Of a stretch of DNA of 64,000 nucleotides, positions 51,328 through 59,342 are shown piece after piece. The DNA lies in NCBI RefSeq assembly GCF_014203665.1, contig NZ_JACHJN010000001.1, forward strand, positions 620,001-684,000. Reading direction: 5' to 3'. Origin of the DNA: Saccharothrix tamanrassetensis (lineage in GTDB: Bacteria > Actinomycetota > Actinomycetes > Mycobacteriales > Pseudonocardiaceae). Made by a program: the position numbers and the translations under genes. The first letter of the stretch is position 1, and every line of letters begins with the position of its first letter. Under the pieces are notes generated by a model, which had not been told where the DNA came from, ran no database searches, and was given only the letters and a program-made list of their open reading frames with translations.

Positions 51328-51398
51328 GACGTACCGGATCTGAGGCGTACCGGATCGAGGGCGTTCCGGGGCCGAAGCGTGCCGGGTCCGAGGTGCAC
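51303..51398. repeat. Six 16-bp degenerate tandem repeats spanning a stop codon
   Basis: Units start at 51303, 51319, 51335, 51351, 51367 and 51383, with consensus CGGATCYGAGGCGTAC. The first unit and part of the second are coding (end of the LuxR gene); the rest lie in the gap before the histidine kinase. Divergence between units is up to about half the positions in the outer ones. Slippage expansion from the 3' end of the gene is the likely origin. Confidence 0.7.
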
Positions 51399-51492
51399 CG
51401 AGGCCTACGGATCCTCGGGCGTCAGGATGCAGCCGGTTCCGCCCCGCCGTCGTCAGGCTCTGCTCACGGGGTCGTCGACAGCCGCGCCTACG

Positions 51493-51505
51493 TACCATCA
51501 CCGGG
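51493..51505 (+). promoter_or_regulatory. -10 of a probable leaderless promoter for the histidine kinase
   Basis: TACCAT at 51493-51498 fits the TAnnnT -10 pattern and lies 6 nt before the GTG start at 51505. There is no Shine-Dalgarno. A good -35 is not visible. Confidence 0.4.
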
Positions 51506-52641
51506 TGCAGGATCTTCTCCGCTCCACGTGGGATGAGCCCCGTCCCCACCACGCGCCGCCACGGGTGTGGCGGGACTGGGCGCTCGTCGGCGTGCTCGTG
51601 CCGGCGGCGATCCTCGAAGGCGCTCTCCGACCGGAACTCCCGTGGCGGACCCTTTCGGTGATCGTCGTCGTCGGGCTGGTTCCGACGTTGCTGTGGCGCC
51701 GGACCCGACCGCTGCCGATGCTCGCCGTCGCCTTCGGCACGACGAGCCTGGTCTCGCTGATCACGGGCGGGAACCGCGAAGAGCCGTACACGACGGCCTT
51801 CCTGCTGGTCCTGGTGTACTCGGTGATCAGGTGGGGGTCCGGACGCGAGGCCGTGACCGGCCTGGTGGTCGTGCTCGGCGGCGCCTGCCTGTCCATGGCC
51901 GTGCGCGACCCCGGCCTCGCCGACGCGACCGGTGGGCTGGCCGTGGTGGTCTCGGCCGTCGCCCTCGGCGCGGCGGTGCGGTACCGGGCCCGGTCGCGGA
52001 TGCGCGAACTCGACCAGGCCAAGCTGCTGGAACGGGAACGGCTGGCCCGGGACCTGCACGACACGGTCGCCCATCACGTGTCGGCGATCGCGATCCGCGC
52101 CCAGGCGGGCCTGGCGACCTCGGTGTCGCAGCCGGGCGCCGCGGCCGACGCGCTGCGCGTGATCGAGGCCGAGGCCTCGCGCGCGCTCGCCGAGATGCGC
52201 GCGATGGTGCGGGTCCTGCGGCGGGACCAGCCCGTGGACCTGGCGCCCGACCCGCGCATCGCCGACCTCGGGCGGCTCGCGACCCGGACCCGCACCGGCC
52301 CGACGGTCGAGGTGGGCGTCTCCGGCGACCTCGACGACGTCCACCCGTCGGTCGGCGCCGCGGTCTACCGCCTCGCCCAGGAATCGGTCACCAACGCGCG
52401 ACGACATGCCCGTCACGCCACCCGCATCGAGGTCCGGGTCACCGCCGACGACACGTCGGTGCACCTGCGGGTGAGCGACGACGGTGACGGGCCCGCGCGA
52501 TCGACCGCGTCGCCCGGGTACGGGCTCGTCGGCATGTTCGAACGCGTCGACCTGCTCGGCGGCACGTGCACCGCGGGCCCCGACGCCGATCGGGGCTGGA
52601 CCGTGACCGCCACCGTGCCCCGGACCGGGTCGGCCGCATGA
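51505..52641 (+). CDS. Sensor histidine kinase (DesK/NarL-partner type)
   Basis: 378 residues. Four or five membrane helices fill residues about 25-160 without a large external domain. The HisKA_3 dimerisation helix carries the phosphorylated histidine H185 in LARDLHDTVAHHVSAIA. The ATPase domain shows LAQESVTNARRHA and GYGLVGMFERVDLLGGT. Such kinases sense membrane state or small molecules and pair with LuxR-type response regulators. The GTG at 51505 is chosen for its position after a -10; a longer frame looks non-coding. The stop overlaps the regulator's start by 4 bp. Confidence 0.9.
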   Translation: MQDLLRSTWDEPRPHHAPPRVWRDWALVGVLVPAAILEGALRPELPWRTLSVIVVVGLVPTLLWRRTRPLPMLAVAFGTTSLVSLITGGNREEPYTTAFLLVLVYSVIRWGSGREAVTGLVVVLGGACLSMAVRDPGLADATGGLAVVVSAVALGAAVRYRARSRMRELDQAKLLERERLARDLHDTVAHHVSAIAIRAQAGLATSVSQPGAAADALRVIEAEASRALAEMRAMVRVLRRDQPVDLAPDPRIADLGRLATRTRTGPTVEVGVSGDLDDVHPSVGAAVYRLAQESVTNARRHARHATRIEVRVTADDTSVHLRVSDDGDGPARSTASPGYGLVGMFERVDLLGGTCTAGPDADRGWTVTATVPRTGSAA

Positions 52642-53315
52642 GCATCCGGGTGGTCGTCGCCGACGACCAGGAGATCGTCCGCACCGGGCTCACCATGATC
52701 CTGGACGCGCAACCGGACATCGAGGTCGTCGGCGCGGCCGCCGACGGCCGGCGCGCCGTGGAACTCGCGCGCCGGCTGCGCCCCGACGTGTGCCTGTTCG
52801 ACATCCGCATGCCCGGTGTGGACGGCATCGAGGCCACCCGCCTGCTGGCCGGGCCCGGGGTCGACGACCCCCTCGCCGTCGTCGTCATCACCACCTTCGA
52901 CCTGGACGAGTACGTCTACGCCGCGCTCCGGGCCGGCGCTCTGGGCTTCCTGCTCAAGGACGCCGGACCCGCCCTGCTCGCCCAAGCGGTCCACGCCGCC
53001 GCCGACGGCGACGCGCTCATCGCCCCCAGCATCACCGCACGGCTGCTCAAGACGTTCGCCGCCGCCGGGCCCGTCTCACCGCCCGCGCACCCCGTCGATC
53101 CGCTCACGGACCGCGAGGAGCAGGTCCTCACCACCGTGGCGCGGGGGCGGACCAACAGCGAGATCGCGGACGAGCTGCACATCTCCCTGAGCACGGTCAA
53201 GACGCACATCGCGAGCCTGATGGCCAAGCTCGGCGTCCGCAACCGCGTGGAGATCGCCATGTGGGCCTACGAGACCGACCGCGTCCGCAGCGGGTTCGGC
53301 CGCCCGGAGCGGTGA
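52638..53315 (+). CDS. Response regulator, NarL/LuxR family
   Basis: 225 residues. The receiver domain has the acidic pair D9-D10, the phosphoacceptor D55 in LFDIRMPG, a threonine in VVITTFD and the lysine in LLKDAGP. The C-terminal LuxR-type helix-turn-helix is LTDREEQVLTTVARGRTNSEIADELHISLSTVKTHIASLMAKL. It forms a two-component pair with the kinase, coupled by an ATGA overlap. Its targets are unknown; the DUF2306 gene 187 bp downstream is a candidate. Confidence 0.93.
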   Translation: MSIRVVVADDQEIVRTGLTMILDAQPDIEVVGAAADGRRAVELARRLRPDVCLFDIRMPGVDGIEATRLLAGPGVDDPLAVVVITTFDLDEYVYAALRAGALGFLLKDAGPALLAQAVHAAADGDALIAPSITARLLKTFAAAGPVSPPAHPVDPLTDREEQVLTTVARGRTNSEIADELHISLSTVKTHIASLMAKLGVRNRVEIAMWAYETDRVRSGFGRPER

Positions 53316-53502
53316 CCCGCGATGGCGCCTCACGGCCGAAAGTACTACTCCGCCCTGCCCGATGAGACGGCTCGACCCGAGCCCTTCTCCCGATGGGTCG
53401 GCACCACGTAGGTCGTCAGACTCGGGTCACGACGACGGCAGCACGCCGACGTGGCGCCGGTCGCCCGCCGACGGGCGACCGGAACGAAGAAGGGCCTTCG
53501 CC

Positions 53503-54189
53503 GTGACCTCCTCCACCAGGGCCGAGTGGCCCGTACCCGCCGCGCTGATCCTGCTCACCGCAGTCCCGGTGGTCGCCGGCGCGGTCCGCCTGACCGAGCT
53601 GGCCGGCGGCGCGGAGGTCACGTCGGAGAACGCGCGGTTCCTCGCCGCGCCCCTGCCGGTGGTGGTGCACATCGTGTGCGCCGTCCTGTACTGCGTCGCG
53701 GGGGCCTTCCAGTTCGCGCCCGGGTTCCGCCGGCGAAGGCCGGGCAGGCACCGCGCCCTCGGCCGGCTCCTGGTCCCCGCCGGCCTCGCCGCGGCGCTCA
53801 CCGGCCTGTGGATGACGCTGTACTACGCCCGTGCCGACGGCGACGGCGATCTCCTGGCGGCCTTCCGGCTGGTGTTCGGCTCCGCCATGGCCGTGTCCGT
53901 CGTCCTCGGCTTCGCCGCGATACGGCGGCGGGACGTCGCCCGGCACCGGGCGTGGATGATCCGCGGCTACGCGATCGGCCAGGGCGCGGGCACGCAGGTG
54001 CTGACCACCTTGCCGTGGGTGCTGGTGGTCGGCGCTCCCGGCGAGTTCGCCAGGGCGATGCTCCTGGGCGCGGGCTGGGTGGTCAACCTCGCCGTGGCGG
54101 AATGGCTCATCCGCAGGCGGCCGGCCAGGTCGGCGCGTGTCCCCGCGGCCCACGTCAACGCTTCCGGCGCGCCGACGGCAACCGGTTGA
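53503..54189 (+). CDS. DUF2306 family membrane protein
   Basis: A 228-residue protein with six or so hydrophobic segments and conserved histidines inside or next to helices (PVVVHIVCAVLYCVAGAFQF, RHRALGRLLVPAGL, RHRAWMIRGYAIGQGAGTQV). This is the pattern of DUF2306, a family of unknown function whose histidines suggest heme or metal binding. The GTG at 53503 has AAGAAGGG upstream. It lies after the two-component genes and may be their target. It ends before a strong bidirectional terminator. Confidence 0.82.
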   Translation: MTSSTRAEWPVPAALILLTAVPVVAGAVRLTELAGGAEVTSENARFLAAPLPVVVHIVCAVLYCVAGAFQFAPGFRRRRPGRHRALGRLLVPAGLAAALTGLWMTLYYARADGDGDLLAAFRLVFGSAMAVSVVLGFAAIRRRDVARHRAWMIRGYAIGQGAGTQVLTTLPWVLVVGAPGEFARAMLLGAGWVVNLAVAEWLIRRRPARSARVPAAHVNASGAPTATG

Positions 54190-54258
54190 CAGTGGTACCG
54201 GAGTCGATCACCGCGAACTCCGGCCGGCCCGGCCGACGATCGGGTCGGGGAGGGCAAC

Positions 54259-54284
54259 GGTCCGACCGGTGCACCGGTCGGACC
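54259..54284. repeat. Perfect 26-bp palindrome
   Basis: A 26-bp perfectly self-complementary sequence (first half GGTCCGACCGGTG) lies between convergent genes, 70 bp after the DUF2306 stop. As RNA it could fold to a hairpin with no spare loop; as DNA it is a strong dyad. It lies 6 bp from the second hairpin and probably assists termination. Confidence 0.75.
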
Positions 54285-54290
54285 GGAATG

Positions 54291-54329
54291 CGAACGGCCC
54301 GACGCGGGGAGAGCGCGTCGGGCCGTTCG
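54291..54329. terminator. Strong bidirectional hairpin terminator
   Basis: A perfect 16-bp stem: CGAACGGCCCGACGCG (54291-54306), a 7-nt loop, and its exact complement (54314-54329). It sits between the convergent DUF2306 and aldehyde dehydrogenase genes, 16 bp from the stop of the latter, and would serve both strands. Confidence 0.88.
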
Positions 54330-54345
54330 GGTTCACCGGGAGAGC

Positions 54346-55770
54346 TCAGCCGTGGTGCATCCAGATGCCCTTGATCTCGGTGTACGCGTCGATCGCGTAC
54401 GGCCCCATCTCACGTCCCCACCCGCTGGACCGGAAGCCGCCCCACGGCGCCGCCGCGTCCGGGATGCACGGCATGTTGACGAAGACCGCCCCGGCGCGGA
54501 TGCCGTCGGCCAGGCGGTGGGCGGTGCGGAGGTCGTTGCTCCACACCGAGGCCGCCAGGCCGTACGGCGAGTCGTTGACGCGGGCCAGCAGTTCGTCCTC
54601 GTCGTCGTAGTCCAGCACTGCCAGCACCGGTCCGAAGACCTCTTCGCGGGCGATGGCCATGCTGTCCCGGACCGAGCCGAAGACCGTCGGCCGGTAGAAG
54701 TGGCCGGGGCCCTCGGCGGGCGACCCGCCGGCCACCAGCTCCGCTCCCTCGGCCACCGCGCCCCGCACGAAGCCGTCCACGCGGTTCCGGTGCTCGGAGC
54801 TGACCAGCGGGCCCAGGTCGGTGTCGGGGTGCAGACCGGCGCCCAGCCGCAGGCCGGAGACCGCGGAGGCGAGCTTGGAGGTGAACTCGTCCTGCCGTGC
54901 GTGGTCGACGTACATCCGCGCGTAGGCCGCGCACACCTGGCCGCTGTTGAGCAGCCCGCCCGCCACCGTGCCGGCCACCGCCGCGTCGATGTCGGCGTCC
55001 CGGCCGATGATGGTCGGCGTCTTGCCGCCCAGTTCCAGCGTCACGCGCTTGAGGTCGGCCGCCGACGCCGCCACGATGTCCTGGCCGACCGACGTCGAGC
55101 CGGTGAACGACACCTTGTCCACGCCGGGGTGGCGGACCAGGGCCTTGCCGGTCTCCGGACCGCCGGTCACCAGGTTCACCACGCCGGCCGGGAAGCCCGC
55201 CTCGGCGCACAGCTCGACCAGCCGCACGGTGGTCAGCGGCGTCTGCTCGGCGGGCTTCAGCACGGTGGTGTTGCCGCAGGCCAGTGCCGGTGCGAGCTTC
55301 CACGCCATGATCATCAGCGGGAAGTTCCACGGTGCGATCAGGGCGCACACGCCGACCGGCACGCGGCGGTCGAACTGGAGGGTGTCCGGGAACGACACCG
55401 AGCGCACCGCGCCGTCCAGCTTGGTCGCCCAGCCGGCGAAGTAGCGGAAGTGCTCGGCCGCGCCGGTGACGCTGACCGCCCGCGCCACGCCCAGCGGCTG
55501 ACCCTGGTCGCGGGTCTCCAGCTCGGCCAGCTTCTCCGCGTCGGCCTCGATCAGCTCGGCCAGCCGCCACAGCATCGCCGCCCGCTCGGTCGCCGGCGTC
55601 GCCGCCCAACGGGGCAGCGCTTCCCGCGCGGCGGCCACGGCGTTGTCCACGTCCGCCGCACTCGCGTCGGCGCAGACCGCCAACTGCTCGTCGGTGGCGG
55701 GGTCGGTGGTGGTGAACTCCCCTGCCCCGGCGGTCCACTGGCCGCCGATGTAAAGACCTGTCGCGCGCAT
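54346..55770 (-). CDS. NAD(P)-dependent aldehyde dehydrogenase (phenylacetaldehyde-dehydrogenase-like role likely)
   Basis: A 474-residue ALDH. The cofactor site includes APWNFPLMIMAWKLAPAL; the catalytic glutamate is in TLELGGKTP and the catalytic cysteine in LNSGQVCAAYAR; the FGPVLAV and PWGGFRSSGWGRE motifs are complete. The reaction is aldehyde to acid. The ATG at 55770 has GGAGGGGAG. It lies directly downstream of an AraC regulator resembling FeaR, which in E. coli controls the phenylacetaldehyde dehydrogenase FeaB. Together with the divergent ring-cleavage operon this suggests an arylacetaldehyde substrate, by inference only. Confidence 0.9.
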   Translation of the reverse strand: MRATGLYIGGQWTAGAGEFTTTDPATDEQLAVCADASAADVDNAVAAAREALPRWAATPATERAAMLWRLAELIEADAEKLAELETRDQGQPLGVARAVSVTGAAEHFRYFAGWATKLDGAVRSVSFPDTLQFDRRVPVGVCALIAPWNFPLMIMAWKLAPALACGNTTVLKPAEQTPLTTVRLVELCAEAGFPAGVVNLVTGGPETGKALVRHPGVDKVSFTGSTSVGQDIVAASAADLKRVTLELGGKTPTIIGRDADIDAAVAGTVAGGLLNSGQVCAAYARMYVDHARQDEFTSKLASAVSGLRLGAGLHPDTDLGPLVSSEHRNRVDGFVRGAVAEGAELVAGGSPAEGPGHFYRPTVFGSVRDSMAIAREEVFGPVLAVLDYDDEDELLARVNDSPYGLAASVWSNDLRTAHRLADGIRAGAVFVNMPCIPDAAAPWGGFRSSGWGREMGPYAIDAYTEIKGIWMHHG

Positions 55771-55805
55771 GTCGACTCCCCTCCACTGGCTGATCGTGGC
55801 CAGTG

Positions 55806-55825
55806 TCGGGTGCCGTGCGACCCGA
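55806..55825. promoter_or_regulatory. Inverted repeat between AraC and aldehyde dehydrogenase genes
   Basis: TCGGGT (55806-55811) and ACCCGA (55820-55825) form a 6-bp inverted repeat with an 8-bp spacer in the 87-bp gap between the regulator and the aldehyde dehydrogenase. It could be a regulator site or a weak hairpin. Confidence 0.3.
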
Positions 55826-55857
55826 AAGCTTGGCTGCGGGCGCACGGCGTTTGACCG

Positions 55858-56823
55858 TCAGCGCGCCCGGTGTTCGACGCTGCGGCGCCGGTATTCCGAG
55901 GGGGACAAACCGTATTCCGTCTTGAACGCCCGGCTCAGGTACGACGCGTCCACCAGGCCCCAGCGGGCCCCGATGACGCCGATCGCCAGCTGGTGCTTGC
56001 CGGGGTCGGCGAGGTCCTGGCCGCAGCGCTCCAGCCGGCGGTGCCGGATCCAGCCGGACACCGTGGTGCCCGCCTCGCTGAACAGCTTGTGCAGGTACCG
56101 GGTGGAGATGTGGTGCGCGGCCGCGATGTCGCCGGGCGAGAGCTCCGGGTCCTCCAGGTGCGCCTCCACGTAGGACTTGATCTTCACCAGCATGGCCGCG
56201 CGGGAGGTCTCGGCGGGCACGTCGGTGTAGTCCACCTGGTCGGCCAGCGCGGTGCCCAGGAGGTCCACCACGTTGCGCGCCAACCGGACGCTGCCGTGCA
56301 CCTGCGGGTCGTCGATGTTGCGCGCCAGTTGCACGAGGGTGGTGCTGACGATCCCGCTGACGCCCTGCCCGCCCGCGAACCGGATGGCGGTGAGCTGCTC
56401 CATCTGCCCCGTGGGCAGGCACAGCATGGAACGGGGGAACATCAGCACCAAAGTGGACGACACGTCGTCGAACGCCAGCGAGTACGGCCGGGTCGTGTCG
56501 TAGATGGCGAAGTCGCCGGGGCGCAGTGCGGCCTGCCGCCCGTCCTGGCTGAGCTTCGCGCTTCCGTGCAGTTGCAGCGACAGCTTGTAGTAGTCCGGCG
56601 CGGCACGGGAGATCGTGCGCGCGGTGCGTCGCACGGTGTGAGCGTCCGCCGACGCTTCGTAGACCGCGACGCTGCCGAGGTTCTGGCCGCGCAGACGGCC
56701 GCGGAACGTCGAATGCTCGCCGGCGGTGGCTTCCAGGGGCACGAACGTCTGCGACACGGCCGACTGCCAGAGCTCGAACTGCTGTGTCGCAGGCACGCCG
56801 GCTGTAGTCAGCACGTAGGACAT
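55858..56823 (-). CDS. AraC family regulator (FeaR-like)
   Basis: 321 residues. The N-terminal AraC-binding-like-2 domain is recognisable by LRPGDFAIYDTTRPYSLAF and the preceding YYKLSLQLHGSAKLSQDGR. The C-terminal AraC helix-turn-helix pair is SPGDIAAAHHISTRYLHKLF and GARWGLVDASYLSRAFKTEYGLSPSEYRR. FeaR of E. coli has the same build and activates aromatic amine oxidase and aldehyde dehydrogenase genes. The ATG at 56823 follows GGAGGG. It is divergent from the ring-cleavage operon and upstream of the aldehyde dehydrogenase, so it is well placed to control both. Confidence 0.88.
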   Translation of the reverse strand: MSYVLTTAGVPATQQFELWQSAVSQTFVPLEATAGEHSTFRGRLRGQNLGSVAVYEASADAHTVRRTARTISRAAPDYYKLSLQLHGSAKLSQDGRQAALRPGDFAIYDTTRPYSLAFDDVSSTLVLMFPRSMLCLPTGQMEQLTAIRFAGGQGVSGIVSTTLVQLARNIDDPQVHGSVRLARNVVDLLGTALADQVDYTDVPAETSRAAMLVKIKSYVEAHLEDPELSPGDIAAAHHISTRYLHKLFSEAGTTVSGWIRHRRLERCGQDLADPGKHQLAIGVIGARWGLVDASYLSRAFKTEYGLSPSEYRRRSVEHRAR

Positions 56824-57038
56824 TCTTGCCCTCCAGGACCTGCGCTCGAGTGGTTTGGGTAACACTGCGTGACAGGCACAGTCGTCCGCCATCGCCCGTT
56901 CGTCAAGTGTTCGTTGCCGAGTCGTGAACGTCCGACACCCGGTGCGCGTGGAGTCAAAGGCCGTGCGTCCCGGGTCAACGGCGATGCCGGACCGTCCTGT
57001 TAAACCTGGATAGCGGCCACGACACCGTGTGCCGCGAA

Positions 57039-57056
57039 CGGATCGTATTCGATCCG
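57039..57056. promoter_or_regulatory. Inverted repeat before the ring-cleavage operon
   Basis: CGGATCG (57039-57045) and CGATCCG (57050-57056) form a perfect 7-bp inverted repeat with a TATT spacer, 29 bp before the dioxygenase ATG. The position suits an operator over the transcription start, for the operon's GntR regulator or the divergent AraC protein. Confidence 0.5.
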
Positions 57057-57084
57057 CTACACGATCCCCGATGCGGAGGTGACC

Positions 57085-57948
57085 ATGGGTGAGGTCGTGC
57101 TCGCAGCGAAAATCACACATGTGCCGTCGATCTGGTTGTCCATCCAAACCGGCAAGCACCACGGCATCCGCAGGCACGCCGAGGTCGGTCTGGCCGAGGT
57201 GGGACGGCGGGCGCGCGAACGCGGCGCGGACACGTTCGTGGTGGCCGATTCGCACTGGATGAACAGCATGAGCTTCCACATCAACGGGAAGGCTCGGCAC
57301 CAGGGCAGCTACGCGTCCCACGAACTGCCGCACTTCATCGCCGACCTGGAGTACGACTACCCCGGCTGCCAGGAGCTGGCGCAGCTGATCGGCGAGGAGA
57401 TCAACGCCGGCGGCCAGAAGTCCATGGTGCACGACGTGAAGGACCTCGGCCTGGAGTACGCGACGCTGGTGCCGATGCACTTCATGAACCGCGACGGCAA
57501 CCCGCTCGCGGTGGTCCCGGTGGGTTGCAACATCTACTCCTCCATCGACGAGAACCGCCGGGTCGGCGAGGCGATCGCACGCGCGGTGCTGCGCAGTGAC
57601 CGGAAGGTGGCGTTCCTGGCCAGCGGCTCGCTGTCGCACCAGTTCCCGCCGAACGAGATCTCCTCGCAGTACCTGGACAAGATCAGCAACCCGATCAACG
57701 AGCAGGCCGACCGGCTGGTCCTCGACCAGTGGCGCACCGGCCGCATCGCGGAGTTCCTGTCCGCGCTGCCCGCCTACAACGAGCGGTTCACCGGCGAGGC
57801 CGCGATGGCCGACACCGCGATGCTGTTCGGCATCCTCGGCTGGGACGGCTACTCCGGTCACGGAGAGCAGCTGTGCGACTACTTCCCGAGCAGCGGCACG
57901 GGTCAGGTGATCGTGGACTTCCCCATCCCGGACGGGCTGAAGGCATGA
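57085..57948 (+). CDS. hpaD: Class III extradiol dioxygenase (3,4-dihydroxyphenylacetate 2,3-dioxygenase-like)
   Basis: A 287-residue LigB-type ring-cleaving dioxygenase. Early metal ligands fit the histidine of KITHVPSIW and that of VVADSHWMNS. Other typical segments are ASHELPHFIADLEYDYPG, SGSLSHQFPPNE and LFGILGWDGYSGHGE. Homoprotocatechuate dioxygenases of the HpaD type have this size and pattern. The non-heme iron enzyme opens the ring of 3,4-dihydroxyphenylacetate next to a hydroxyl. The ATG at 57085 has GGAGG 5 nt upstream. The stop overlaps the next gene (ATGA). It is the first gene of the operon. Confidence 0.88.
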   Translation: MGEVVLAAKITHVPSIWLSIQTGKHHGIRRHAEVGLAEVGRRARERGADTFVVADSHWMNSMSFHINGKARHQGSYASHELPHFIADLEYDYPGCQELAQLIGEEINAGGQKSMVHDVKDLGLEYATLVPMHFMNRDGNPLAVVPVGCNIYSSIDENRRVGEAIARAVLRSDRKVAFLASGSLSHQFPPNEISSQYLDKISNPINEQADRLVLDQWRTGRIAEFLSALPAYNERFTGEAAMADTAMLFGILGWDGYSGHGEQLCDYFPSSGTGQVIVDFPIPDGLKA

Positions 57949-59342
57949 CGCACCCGCTGGGCCTGGCACCGTCCAAGATCATCGCGGTGCACCTGAACTT
58001 CCGCAGCCGCGCCGCCGAACGCGGCCGGTTCCCGGAGGAGCCGTCGTACTTCCTCAAGCCGCCGTCGTCGCTGTCCTGGTCGGGCCGCGACCTGGTGCGG
58101 CCGGAGGGCACCGAGCTGTCCGCGTTCGAGGGCGAGATCGCCGTCGTCATCGGCAAGCGGGCGACCCGGGTCGACCGCGGCGATGCCGCCGAGTACATCG
58201 GCGGCATCGCCGCGGCCAACGACTTCGGCGTGCACGACCTGCGCTACGCGGACCGGGGCTCCAACCTGCGCTCCAAGGGCGCGGACGGCTTCACGCCGGT
58301 CGGTCCGGTGCTGCTGGACCCGCGCGAGGTGGACCTGGCCGACCTCCGGCTGCGGACCTGGGTCAACGGCGAGCTGGTGCAGGACGACAACACGGGCGAC
58401 CTGTTGTTCGACTTCGCCTACCTGATCGCCGACCTGAGCCGGAACGTGACGCTGGAGCCGGGCGACATCATCCTCACCGGCACGCCGACCGGCGCGACCG
58501 TCGTCTCCCCCGGCGACGTGGTGGAGGTGGCGGTCAACGACACCGAGCGGCTGCGCAACCGGGTCGGCGAGGCGGAGCCGCTGGCGTCCCCCGGCGCACG
58601 CCCGAAGGTCACCCGCGAGGACCGCGCGGCGGCCGTCGGCGGCACGGTCCCGGCGATCAAGCCGGAGACCGAGGCGGCGCTGCGCTCGGTGTCCACCGCG
58701 ACGCTGTCCAGCCAGCTGCGCAAGCGCGGGCTGCACCACACGTTCCTCACCGGCCTGCGTCCCGCCCGGCCGGACCTGCGGATGGTCGGCACCGCCCACA
58801 CGCTGCGGTTCCTGCCGCTGCGGGAGGACCAGTTCGCCGAGCGCGGCGGCGGCATGAACGCCCAGAAGCGCGCGGTCGAGTCGATCGGACCCGGCCAGGT
58901 GCTGGTCATCGACGCCCGCGAGGACCACGGCGCGGGCACCCTCGGCGACATCCTGGCGCTGCGCGCGCTCAAGCGGGGCGCGGCGGGCGTGGTGACCGAC
59001 GGGTGCCTGCGGGACAGCCCGGCGTTCGACGACCTGGACCTGCCCGCCTACAGCGCGGGCGCGCACGCGGCGGTCCTGGGCCGCAGGCACGTGCCGTGGG
59101 AGGTCGGCGTGGACGTGGCCTGCGCGGGCGTGCTGGTGCGGCCCGGCGACGTGCTGGTCGGCGACGCCGAGGGCGTCATCCTGATCCCGCCCGCGCTGGT
59201 GGACGAGGTCGCGGCGGACGCCGTGGCGATGGAGCGCGAGGAGCGCTTCATCCTGGAGCGCGTCGCGGACGGCGAGCACATCGACGGCCTGTACCCGCTC
59301 GGCAAGGCGAAGCGCGCCGAGTACGAGCGGTGGTCGGAGTGA
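57945..59342 (+). CDS. Fusion of fumarylacetoacetate-hydrolase-fold isomerase/decarboxylase and RraA-like domain
   Basis: 465 residues. Residues about 10-205 are an FAH-fold domain as in HpaG: metal ligands in FEGEIAVVIGK and NDFGVHDLRYAD, and TGTPTGATVVSPGDVVEV near its end. Residues about 240-440 are RraA-like (4-hydroxy-4-methyl-2-oxoglutarate aldolase/oxaloacetate decarboxylase family), with EDHGAGTLGDILALRA and GVVTDGCLRDSP carrying the family's GD and DGxxRD motifs. Classic HpaG is two FAH units, one isomerising and one decarboxylating the ring-cleavage product; here the second unit is an RraA domain. It may do the decarboxylation or a later aldolase step. ATGA and GTGA overlaps join it to its neighbours. 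Confidence 0.88.
   Translation: MTHPLGLAPSKIIAVHLNFRSRAAERGRFPEEPSYFLKPPSSLSWSGRDLVRPEGTELSAFEGEIAVVIGKRATRVDRGDAAEYIGGIAAANDFGVHDLRYADRGSNLRSKGADGFTPVGPVLLDPREVDLADLRLRTWVNGELVQDDNTGDLLFDFAYLIADLSRNVTLEPGDIILTGTPTGATVVSPGDVVEVAVNDTERLRNRVGEAEPLASPGARPKVTREDRAAAVGGTVPAIKPETEAALRSVSTATLSSQLRKRGLHHTFLTGLRPARPDLRMVGTAHTLRFLPLREDQFAERGGGMNAQKRAVESIGPGQVLVIDAREDHGAGTLGDILALRALKRGAAGVVTDGCLRDSPAFDDLDLPAYSAGAHAAVLGRRHVPWEVGVDVACAGVLVRPGDVLVGDAEGVILIPPALVDEVAADAVAMEREERFILERVADGEHIDGLYPLGKAKRAEYERWSE

Noticed and set aside
48859-52464. A 1201-codon open frame on the minus strand
   Set aside because: It lies antisense to five well-supported genes, is built of His/Arg/Gly/Val-rich low-complexity sequence and has no domain. 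High-GC DNA produces such frames opposite real genes.
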